Source: JANRKT01 sp033763355
GTDB lineage: Bacteria > Bacteroidota > Bacteroidia > Chitinophagales > Chitinophagaceae
Assembly (NCBI GenBank): GCA_033763355.1
Contig: JANRKT010000132.1
Span: forward strand, 1-12,803
DNA: 12,803 bases
Reading direction: 5' to 3'
The notes beneath the pieces are model-generated. The model was not told the origin of the DNA and did no database searches. It saw only the letters and a list, made by a program, of their open reading frames with translations. Positions 7,161-12,803 of the stretch are shown piece by piece; the stretch's first letter is position 1, and each line of letters begins with the position of its first letter. The translations under genes were made by a program, and so were the position numbers.

Positions 7161-8168
7161 ATGCAGCGTTTTCTTTTTCTGACTACATGTTGTTTTATTT
7201 TTATTACCTCTTTAACCGGTCCCTCATCAGCTCAAACATCACGGAACGGAGCAAAAATAAAAACCATTATTGTTGATCCAGGCCATGGCGGTACAGACCA
7301 GGGTGCAAAAGGTTCCTACTCTACCGAAGCGCAGCTTACACTGGAGATGTCATTAAAACTTGAAAAAATACTGATTGAGGAATTACCTGACACCCGCATC
7401 ATCATCAGCCGCAGAACAGATGTATATCATAACGTGAGGGAAAAGGCAGAATTTGCCAATGGCAATAAAGGTGACCTTTTTGTTTGTGTGCATGTAAATG
7501 CAGTGCCCCCCATCCGCCACAGGGAATTTATAAGATATAAAACAGTTACTTACTACACCGGAAAAGGAAAGAACCGGAAGAAGCGCACAAAAAGAGAGCC
7601 CGTTTACCGGTACTGGACCACCCCCAACCCCAAACAAGGAACATCAACGTATGTATTTGCCGCAGACCGTGGCATTGCAAAAGCTGATGCTGCCAGTGAA
7701 CGATTTGAATCAGAAGCAGAAGTTCTCGACGTTCCAGACCCAGAAAGCCCGGAAGCAATGATTAAAGCAAGGTTATGGAGCCAGAAGTTTTTTAAAAACA
7801 GTGTGAGGCTTGCTTCCATGATTGAAAGTGAATTTGTAAAGATTGGCCGCAAAAGTGATGGGGTGCTGCAGCGCAACCACAAAGGCATTTGGGTATTGCA
7901 GGCAACAGCCATGCCCAGTGTATTGGTTGAAACCGGTTTTATTACCAATAAAGAAGAGGAAGATTATTTAAACAGTGAGAAGGGACAGGAGGAAATAGTA
8001 CGGGCTATTGCCAATGCAGTGATTGCATACAAAAACCAACTGGAAGCTCCGCGTTCCATTAACAATGGCGATAGCAGTGAAACACAGGGCGGCAATAAAC
8101 CCAATTCAAAAAGTAAAGCGCCACAAAAGCCCCTTGCAGTAATGCCGCCTTCAAATAAGAAAAAGTAG
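7161..8168 (+). CDS. N-acetylmuramoyl-L-alanine amidase (Amidase_3)
   Basis: A zinc-dependent periplasmic amidase that cleaves the bond between N-acetylmuramic acid and L-alanine of peptidoglycan, typically for daughter-cell separation. The 335-residue product has a signal peptide (1-24, cleaving near SSAQ). The catalytic domain starts at IIVDPGHGGTDQG. Predicted zinc ligands are His42, Glu56 and His111 (FVCVHVNA), and the catalytic Glu is Glu257 in VLVETGF. About 100 residues between His111 and the C-terminal catalytic part include a very basic stretch (GKGKNRKKRTKREP, 134-147) and an acidic helix (EVLDVPDPESPEAM). This regulatory-type insert is longer than in minimal Amidase_3 enzymes. The C-tail from about 295 is Ser/Lys/Pro-rich and looks disordered. 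It is divergent from lptD and heads the run toward the MCE and OstA-like genes. Confidence 0.92.
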   Translation: MQRFLFLTTCCFIFITSLTGPSSAQTSRNGAKIKTIIVDPGHGGTDQGAKGSYSTEAQLTLEMSLKLEKILIEELPDTRIIISRRTDVYHNVREKAEFANGNKGDLFVCVHVNAVPPIRHREFIRYKTVTYYTGKGKNRKKRTKREPVYRYWTTPNPKQGTSTYVFAADRGIAKADAASERFESEAEVLDVPDPESPEAMIKARLWSQKFFKNSVRLASMIESEFVKIGRKSDGVLQRNHKGIWVLQATAMPSVLVETGFITNKEEEDYLNSEKGQEEIVRAIANAVIAYKNQLEAPRSINNGDSSETQGGNKPNSKSKAPQKPLAVMPPSNKKK

Positions 8169-8207
8169 CAGTTTACCGTTTCATACTGTGGCCTTGACAA
8201 AGTTTGC

Positions 8208-8215
8208 TATTTTTG
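8208..8215 (+). promoter_or_regulatory. Bacteroidota -7 box for the MCE-ostA unit
   Basis: TATTTTTG is an exact TAnnTTTG match in the 119-bp gap after the amidase gene. A TTGAC (8194-8198) lies only 11 nt upstream, too close for a usual -33 element. Transcription would start around 8218-8222, at the edge of the palindrome that follows. Confidence 0.4.
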
Positions 8216-8217
8216 TC

Positions 8218-8231
8218 CCGATAGCTATCGG
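8218..8231. repeat. perfect 14-bp palindrome CCGATAGCTATCGG
   Basis: A perfect dyad centred between 8224 and 8225. The sequence continues with AACCGGGA, so an outer TCCCG (8216-8220) can also pair with CGGGA (8235-8239). It directly follows a -7 box, at the predicted transcription start of the MCE gene. I associate this kind of CGATAGCTATCG palindrome with dispersed intergenic repeats of Bacteroidota genomes, but that is recall, not a search. It could be an operator or a dispersed repeat. Confidence 0.6.
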
Positions 8232-8287
8232 AACCGGGATTATTACAATGCAATTGCCGCAAACGACTTTAAGAGAAAATAATTTTT

Positions 8288-9280
8288 ATGAAAATTTCCA
8301 ACGAAACCAAGATAGGGGTACTCACCGCCATCGCCATTACCATACTTATTCTCGGGTTTAACTTTCTTAAAGGCAAAAGCCTTTTTGAAAAAAAAGATTC
8401 CATTTACGCCGTATTTGATAAAGTATCCGGGCTGAGCACATCCAACCCGGTTCACATCAACGGTTACCAGGTGGGCAGTGTATCCGATATTGAGGCCAAA
8501 GATGCTGACCTGACCGGAGTAATTGTTACCATCCACATCACCAAAGATGTAAACATACCCGATAATTCTTTTGCTGTTATCAATTCCAACCCGCTCGGAA
8601 CAACAATTATTGATATTAAAAAAGGCACATCAGCAAAATTTCTGAAAGACGGGGATACTGTTTCCACCAATCCTTCAAGCGGGCTGCTTGATGAACTGAG
8701 GGGGAGCCTGAACCCCGCTGTAGATAAAGTAAACGGCACTTTAAAATCCCTTGACTCGCTGCTTGAAGTGGTGGGTGCTGTATTTGACCCCAAAACAAAA
8801 AACAACATGCAGGTGATTATTGCAAACCTTGCATCTTCTACCGCATCGCTCAATGCATTGCTCAATACACAAACCGGCGCCCTTGCCAAAACCATGGGCA
8901 ACCTCAATGCTTTTACCGCCAACCTGAAACAGAATAATGATACCATTGACCAGATATTAGGCAATGTTGAAAAAATGACCAGTAAGTTTGCAAACCTCCC
9001 GCTTGACCAGACTTTAACAAAGCTGCAGGCAACAGCAGATAACCTGAATACCACCTTATCAAAGATCAACAAGGGAGACGGTACCCTGGGGCTGCTGATG
9101 AACGACAAAAAACTTTATAACAATTTGGCGGCAACATCAAACAGCCTTAACATCCTGCTGCAGGATTTCAGGCTGCACCCCAAGCGATACATCAGCTTCT
9201 CGGTATTTGGCAAAAAAGATAAAACGGGCCCTTTAATGCAGCCGCTGGAAGATTCCGTTAAAAAAGCACCGAATCAATAA
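8288..9280 (+). CDS. MCE domain protein (MlaD-like)
   Basis: A 330-residue inner-membrane-anchored periplasmic lipid-transport protein. Residues 1-10 are cytoplasmic, 11-27 form a single membrane anchor (VLTAIAITILILGFNFL), and 38-115 are one MCE domain (YAVFDKVSGLSTSNPVHING, then VGSVSDIE and NPLGTTIIDI). A long helical, Asn/Leu/Thr-rich segment follows (about 135-295) with heptad-like spacing, then a conserved-looking tail RLHPKRYISFSVFGKK at 295-310. MCE proteins form hexameric rings that carry phospholipids or other lipids between membranes. The permease (MlaE) and ATPase (MlaF) partners are not in this window. The TAA stop overlaps the next ATG (TAATG), so expression with the OstA-like gene is probably coupled. 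Confidence 0.9.
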   Translation: MKISNETKIGVLTAIAITILILGFNFLKGKSLFEKKDSIYAVFDKVSGLSTSNPVHINGYQVGSVSDIEAKDADLTGVIVTIHITKDVNIPDNSFAVINSNPLGTTIIDIKKGTSAKFLKDGDTVSTNPSSGLLDELRGSLNPAVDKVNGTLKSLDSLLEVVGAVFDPKTKNNMQVIIANLASSTASLNALLNTQTGALAKTMGNLNAFTANLKQNNDTIDQILGNVEKMTSKFANLPLDQTLTKLQATADNLNTTLSKINKGDGTLGLLMNDKKLYNNLAATSNSLNILLQDFRLHPKRYISFSVFGKKDKTGPLMQPLEDSVKKAPNQ

Positions 9281-11082
9281 TGTGCAGGAAACCTGGTTTT
9301 TATTTTTTACTGCTTTTTTTTTCATGTACTGATTTTCTTTACGCCCAGCAACCCGCAAACAGTGGCATTAAAGATACCAGCCGCATCATCAACCTTATCA
9401 GGTCAGACAAATATAAACTGATCAAACAGGATAGCGCAGGCGAAATTCACCTCCTGGTTGGCAAAGTTGTAATGAAGCAGGACAAAACCACTTTTGAATG
9501 TGACAGCGCCATACACAATACCGCTTTAAACCAGATTGAAGCGTTTGGCAATGTGCACATCAACGATGCAGACAGCGTTCATACCCATTCCCAATACCTG
9601 AAATACCTTGGCAATACCAAAATTGCTTACTTAAATAAAAAAGTAAGGCTCACCGATGGCAAAGCTGACCTGACAACAGAAGAACTGGAATATGACCTGA
9701 ATGCCAAAATAGGTACTTATAAAAACGGAGGCAAAGTAGTTAATGGTTCATCGGTGCTTACGAGCAAAGAGGGATATTATTACGCTGATACAAGAGAAGT
9801 ATATTTTAAAGATACAGTAAAACTTGTTGACCCTGAATATACGCTTGCCACAGATACCTTGTTGTACAACATCAATTCTGAAATAGCCACCTTTGTTGCA
9901 GCCACCACCATTAACGACGGTACATCAACAATAAGGACCCGTAGCGGGTTTTACGACCTGAAGGAAGGAAAAGCCAATTTTGGCAACAGGCCGGTTATCA
10001 ATGACAGTACACAGGAGATTATTGCCGATAACATCAACTACGATAAAAAATCAGGCGAAGCCCATGCTGAAGGAAATGTATTTTATCGTGATACTGCACA
10101 GGGTGTAACAATACTTGCCGGAGATACATGGGTGAACAACCAGACCAAAAAAGTACTGGCCACCAAAAAACCGGTGATGATCATTAAGCAGGATAATGAC
10201 TCGCTTTATGTGGCGGCAGATACCTTGTTTTCTGCCACCTACATTGACAGCATTGTGACAGGCAGCTTACAAACAATACAAGCTGACAGCGCTGTAAAAA
10301 TAAAAACTGATTCAATGGCTGTTAACCTTACCCGGCCCGGCAGGGGATTGCTGGCAAATACTGTGGTTCCTGCAATAAAAAAAACTGACAGTTCAGAAAT
10401 AGCAAAAACCGATTCGGCAATTAAACTGCAAACTGATACACTGGCTGCAGCAATAAAAGAAACAGCCAAAGACACATTAAAAAACATTACAGTTATTGAT
10501 CCCAGGAAAAAGGACAGTATCCGCTATTTTGAAGCCTTTCACCATGTAAAAATATTTTCAGATTCATTGCAGGGGGTGTGCGACAGCCTTTATTATACGG
10601 CCAAAGATTCCGTGTTCCGCATGTTTCGTGACCCTGTAATGTGGGCAAAGGGAAGCCAGGTAAGCGGCGACACGATTTATCTTTTCACCAAAAATAAAAA
10701 AGCCGACCAGGTATTTGTATTTGAAAATGGTTTTGCAATTAACAAAACACCTGAAGATTTTTTCAACCAGCTAAGGGGCAACCGCATGAACGGTTATTTT
10801 AAAGACGGGGAAATTGATTACATGCGGGCCAAAGGCAATGCAGAAAGTTTTTATTATTTGCAGGAGGAAGACAGTTCCTACTTTGGCGCCAATTATGCCC
10901 GTGCCGATGCCATCAGCATGTATTTTGCAGAAAAGGAACTGATAAAAGTAACCTGGGTAAACGGTGTGGAAGGAACAACTTACCCTATGGGGCAGGTGCC
11001 CGGAGAAAAAAAACAACTCCGCAATTTTAAATGGCTTGAAGACAGAAGACCCAAAACAAGGCTTGAATTGTTTGGGGAGTGA
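9280..11082 (+). CDS. OstA-like protein (LptA/LptD N-terminal jellyroll repeats)
   Basis: A 600-residue exported protein with a signal peptide at 1-22 (hydrophobic FYFLLLFFSC, then YAQ). Residues about 45-325 are a chain of OstA-type beta-jellyroll strands recognised by repeated patterns such as FECDSAIHNTALNQIEAFGN, ADLTTEELEYDLNAKIGTY and IIADNINYDKKSGEAHAEGN. Each has the 'hides-structure/N-Y-D/G-x-A-x-G-N-V' rhythm seen in LptA. A Thr/Asp/Ser/Lys/Ala-rich linker (about 330-405) interrupts it, and a second jellyroll block runs from 413 to about 560. In the family this fold binds and relays lipid A/LPS across the periplasm. The gene overlaps the MCE gene by one base and sits about 2 kb from divergent lptD. 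Serving as the LptA bridge is inferred; the length is well above the 180-240 of classical LptA. Confidence 0.85.
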   Translation: MCRKPGFYFLLLFFSCTDFLYAQQPANSGIKDTSRIINLIRSDKYKLIKQDSAGEIHLLVGKVVMKQDKTTFECDSAIHNTALNQIEAFGNVHINDADSVHTHSQYLKYLGNTKIAYLNKKVRLTDGKADLTTEELEYDLNAKIGTYKNGGKVVNGSSVLTSKEGYYYADTREVYFKDTVKLVDPEYTLATDTLLYNINSEIATFVAATTINDGTSTIRTRSGFYDLKEGKANFGNRPVINDSTQEIIADNINYDKKSGEAHAEGNVFYRDTAQGVTILAGDTWVNNQTKKVLATKKPVMIIKQDNDSLYVAADTLFSATYIDSIVTGSLQTIQADSAVKIKTDSMAVNLTRPGRGLLANTVVPAIKKTDSSEIAKTDSAIKLQTDTLAAAIKETAKDTLKNITVIDPRKKDSIRYFEAFHHVKIFSDSLQGVCDSLYYTAKDSVFRMFRDPVMWAKGSQVSGDTIYLFTKNKKADQVFVFENGFAINKTPEDFFNQLRGNRMNGYFKDGEIDYMRAKGNAESFYYLQEEDSSYFGANYARADAISMYFAEKELIKVTWVNGVEGTTYPMGQVPGEKKQLRNFKWLEDRRPKTRLELFGE

Positions 11083-11125
11083 GTTTTTATATCACAAGAA
11101 AACCCCTTGGCTTTCGCAAAATTAA

Positions 11126-11281
11126 TTGAAAAAATATTTGGCAGGCAAGACAGTACCTTGCGGCAGTGGAAAAACAAAAGACCCAGATGATAATTGGAAA
11201 ATAATTACTACTGTGTCGAGCCCTGTTACTGTAATTAATCCAATTGAATCAATAAAAATGGAAACGCGAAATGGAAACTAA
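11126..11281 (+). pseudogene. possible 3' remnant of an unknown gene
   Basis: A 51-residue frame is open from just after a TAA (11123-11125) to TAA 11279-11281. It reads LKKYLAGKTVPCGSGKTKDP, then DDNWKIITTVSSPVTVINPI and ESIKMETRNGN. The only possible starts are TTG 11126 and a late ATG 11258. The composition looks protein-like, and it ends inside the first codons of the YwqK-like gene (ATG 11271), as a coupled upstream gene would. I do not recognise a family. It may be the end of a truncated gene, a small TTG-initiated gene, or a chance frame. Otherwise the 11083-11270 gap shows no terminator and no clear promoter. Confidence 0.3.
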
Positions 11282-12005
11282 ATTACTTTGGATACTGCTA
11301 TTTGTTCCAGTAGTGTCTCAATCTCAAATTGAATATGACTTTTTTAAAAGTCTACTAAAAGATCAAAGATGCACCTATATTGATAGTACAATCATATTTA
11401 TTACAGATACGAATCAATATACAAAAGCTTTTCAACAACAAGGCGTGTGGAGGAGAAGAAGTGTAAAAGACAAATCCTTATTGGAAGACATTACGACGTA
11501 CTTTAATGGTCAGTTACACGGACATTCAATTGTCTTTTATCCTAATGGTAGGATAGCAACCAGTAGCTATAATTCTTACGGGCTACCTCATGGCCCGTTT
11601 ACTTCATTTTATGAAAATGGCCATCCGGCAGCAGTAAAATTTTTCGAGAATGGAATTGCAAATGGAGTTTTTAGAGATTTTGATACATCAGGAAGGCTAG
11701 TTCAAATAAAGCGGGTTTGTATGAATCAAAAAGTAGGCCCCCTTATATCTTTTTATGCAAGTGGTAATATTCATTTTATTACAAATTATTCCGCAGATGA
11801 AGAAAATGGTATTAGGCGTGAATATAGTGACGATTACAAGCAATCGCTTAAGGCTGAGTATGGAATGAAAAATGGTATACGGATTAGTGGAAAGTTCTAT
11901 CAAGATGGAAAATTAATAAAAGCTCAACAATATGACTATGATAAAGATCTAGACGAAAAACAAAAGAAAGAAAAACAAGAGATAAGCGATAATTACAATA
12001 AATAG
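11271..12005 (+). CDS. YwqK-like MORN-variant repeat protein
   Basis: A 244-residue secreted or lipid-free exported protein. Residues 1-18 (LLWILLFVPVVSQSQ) form a signal peptide. Several copies of the 'xNGxxxGxxxxFYxNGxxx' repeat follow: 78-96 (FNGQLHGHSIVFYPNGRIA), 101-120 (GLPHGPFTSFYENGHPA), 126-143 (ENGIANGVFRDFDTSGRL), a weaker one at about 152-170, and 199-215 (MKNGIRISGKFYQDGKL). The tail is charged (DLDEKQKKEKQEISD). Such repeats are annotated as 'YwqK family antitoxin' by homology to Bacillus YwqK, an immunity partner of a deaminase toxin. In Bacteroidota many family members have no known toxin. Base composition is distinctly AT-rich: 23% GC over 11341-11400 and 35% over 11821-11880, against 50% over 10621-10680. 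Foreign origin is possible. Confidence 0.75.
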   Translation: METKLLWILLFVPVVSQSQIEYDFFKSLLKDQRCTYIDSTIIFITDTNQYTKAFQQQGVWRRRSVKDKSLLEDITTYFNGQLHGHSIVFYPNGRIATSSYNSYGLPHGPFTSFYENGHPAAVKFFENGIANGVFRDFDTSGRLVQIKRVCMNQKVGPLISFYASGNIHFITNYSADEENGIRREYSDDYKQSLKAEYGMKNGIRISGKFYQDGKLIKAQQYDYDKDLDEKQKKEKQEISDNYNK

Positions 12006-12034
12006 GTAAAAAGGTCTCTCTTCTTCCCCTTTCT

Positions 12035-12080
12035 GGCGCAAGTATGCAGCCTGGCAAATGAGCGTTGGCGTACTTGTGCC
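12035..12080 (+). repeat. 13-bp hairpin upstream of the RAYT gene
   Basis: GGCGCAAGTATGC (12035-12047) pairs with GCGTACTTGTGCC (12068-12080) along all 13 positions, two of them G-T wobbles, with a 20-nt loop. The structure sits 36 nt before the preferred ATG (12117). Y1-type enzymes bind hairpins, so it is a candidate recognition or autoregulatory site. It could also be a Rho-independent-like structure for the preceding gene, but no T-tract follows. Confidence 0.6.
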
Positions 12081-12116
12081 CTGATATCAATGCCAATTCT
12101 TTTGTATCTTGTTTAC

Positions 12117-12680
12117 ATGAGCCGCAAATACAAATTCCTGGATAACGAAAGATTATATTTTGTCAGTTTTGCAGTCATCAACTTGATTGATTTATTTATC
12201 AGGAACGAGTACAGGGATGTAATTGTTAAAAGCCTGAAGTATTGTATAGCGCATAAAGACCTTGATTTGTATGGCTGGTGTTTAATGACGAGCCATATGC
12301 ACATGGTAATCGGCAGCAGGGGCAACCCCATGCAGAATATTATGAGGGATTTTAAAAGGCATACTTCGGAGGAGCTTCACGCTGTTATAAAAAAACATCC
12401 GGGTGAGAGCAGGAAGGAGTGCCTGCCTGCCGGACAGGCAGGGATGTTACAAATGATGAATGAAGCAGGAACGCAGAACAGTAATAACAGGGGATTTCAG
12501 TTGTGGCAGCAGAATAACAACCCCATTGAGCTTGCAACGGGGCAGATGGCACATCAGAAGCTGGATTATACCCATTACAATCCTGTGGAAGCTGGATTTG
12601 TAGAAAAACCGGAAGACTGGATATACAGCAGTGCAAGAAATTATTACGGACGGGAAGGACTAATACCAATTAGACTTTAA
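12117..12680 (+). CDS. REP-associated tyrosine transposase (RAYT, Y1 family)
   Basis: A single-strand DNA transposase of the HUH/Y1 superfamily, 187 residues from ATG 12117. An in-frame ATG at 12090 would add nine residues (MPILLYLVY). The family usually starts MSRKYKF, so 12117 is preferred. Features: an N-terminal 'YFVSFAVINLIDLFIRNEY' strand/helix, the metal-binding HxH motif SHMHMV (His60, His62), a basic DFKRHT helix, and the LDYTHYNPVEAGFV segment with candidate catalytic Tyr151. RAYTs mobilise or domesticate REP palindromes and are not classic transposons. The gene carries an internal 21-bp palindrome (12422-12442) that adds seven residues (CLPAGQAG region) where the family has Trp-Met-Leu after the ESRKE run. 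The frame is intact, so it may still be functional. Confidence 0.9.
   Translation: MSRKYKFLDNERLYFVSFAVINLIDLFIRNEYRDVIVKSLKYCIAHKDLDLYGWCLMTSHMHMVIGSRGNPMQNIMRDFKRHTSEELHAVIKKHPGESRKECLPAGQAGMLQMMNEAGTQNSNNRGFQLWQQNNNPIELATGQMAHQKLDYTHYNPVEAGFVEKPEDWIYSSARNYYGREGLIPIRL
12422..12442. repeat. REP-like palindrome inside the RAYT gene
   Basis: CCTGCCTG (12422-12429) and CAGGCAGG (12435-12442) form a perfect 8-bp inverted repeat around a CCGGA spacer. The total is 21 bp, exactly seven codons. The bases on either side, TG (12420-12421) and G (12443), join to TGG if the palindrome is removed, restoring Trp before ATG TTA (Met-Leu). The family consensus here, as I remember it, is ESRREWML. The insertion is therefore inferred from codon logic and recall, not from an alignment. 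Confidence 0.8.
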
Positions 12681-12698
12681 AATAATGTTTTTTAGTTG

Positions 12699-12706
12699 TA
12701 TATTTG
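12699..12706 (+). promoter_or_regulatory. Bacteroidota -7 box of the terminal gene
   Basis: TATATTTG is an exact TAnnTTTG match ending 4 nt before the ATG at 12710. Transcription from it would begin at or almost at the start codon, giving a leaderless message. No clear -33 TTG is seen. Confidence 0.4.
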
Positions 12707-12709
12707 TTC

Positions 12710-12803
12710 ATGCGGCAAATCATACAAGTTAGCGTTAAAGAATCTGTTTCTGAACTGCGCTCCTATCAAAAACGTTTTTCATCCAGGTTCAAAGCTTTGC
12801 AAA
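12710..12803 (+). CDS. 5' end of a gene running off the window, possibly a transposase
   Basis: ATG 12710 opens a frame that stays open for all 31 codons to the window edge: MRQIIQVSVKESVSELRSYQ then KRFSSRFKALQ. It begins 29 nt after the RAYT stop. The 'VxVKESxxELxxxxKxxxSxRxKALQ' helix pattern resembles the N-terminal helix-turn-helix region of IS630-type transposases, by recall. An IS630 element beginning here, or a DNA-binding protein, would both fit. The gene is partial at its 3' end. Confidence 0.45.
   Translation, partial: MRQIIQVSVKESVSELRSYQKRFSSRFKALQ

Noticed and set aside
8248..8290. An ATG at 8248 ahead of the MCE gene
   Set aside because: It is out of frame with the MCE start at 8288 and has no coding character.
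8464..9108. A 214-codon open frame antisense to the MCE gene
   Set aside because: It lacks a recognisable domain and lies wholly opposite a well-supported gene, so it is a codon-bias shadow. Similar shadows lie over lptD, the amidase and the MATE gene.
12090..12116. The RAYT start at ATG 12090
   Set aside because: The nine extra residues do not match the usual MSRKYKF-type family start. ATG 12117 fits better, though the longer form cannot be excluded.

Overview
The window looks like a chromosomal segment of a Bacteroidota bacterium, most likely a Chitinophagaceae-like member of the order Chitinophagales. Five sites fit the Bacteroidota sigma-factor -7 box TAnnTTTG. The envelope proteins (LptD, OstA-like, MCE) have Bacteroidota-type architectures, and the RAYT transposase is of a type I associate with this phylum. 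The assignment rests on my memory of these families, not on a search.

Layout. Positions 1-182 hold a possible 36-residue membrane peptide followed by a bidirectional terminator. On the minus strand, 229-753 encodes a small outer-membrane beta-barrel protein and 946-2370 a MATE multidrug/cation antiporter. A tRNA-Arg(UCU) with its own -7 box and a strong terminator lies at 2636-2750. On the plus strand ung (uracil-DNA glycosylase) and a PlsC-type acyltransferase overlap by ATGA. They converge, with a 7-nt overlap, on a minus-strand LptD gene (4325-7075). Divergent from lptD is a plus-strand run of N-acetylmuramoyl-L-alanine amidase (7161-8168), an MCE/MlaD-like protein (8288-9280) and an OstA-like LptA/LptD-N-type protein (9280-11082). 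The last two overlap as TAATG.

From about 11083 the character changes. There is an AT-rich patch with a gene remnant and a YwqK/MORN-repeat protein (11271-12005), then a RAYT (REP-associated Y1 transposase) gene preceded by a 13-bp hairpin, then the 5' end of another gene, possibly an IS630-like transposase, that runs off the window.

How the genes fit together. The core (plsC, lptD, amidase, MCE protein, OstA-like) is an envelope-biogenesis neighbourhood: phospholipid acylation, LPS delivery to the outer membrane, peptidoglycan cleavage, and lipid shuttling across the periplasm. The right-hand end is a mobile or variable zone.

The most striking observation is a 21-bp palindrome (8-bp arms CCTGCCTG/CAGGCAGG) inside the RAYT gene. 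Deleting it in silico restores a TGG codon and the Glu-Trp-Met-Leu run I remember as typical of this transposase family. It looks like a REP-type palindrome inserted in frame into the gene of a REP-mobilising enzyme.
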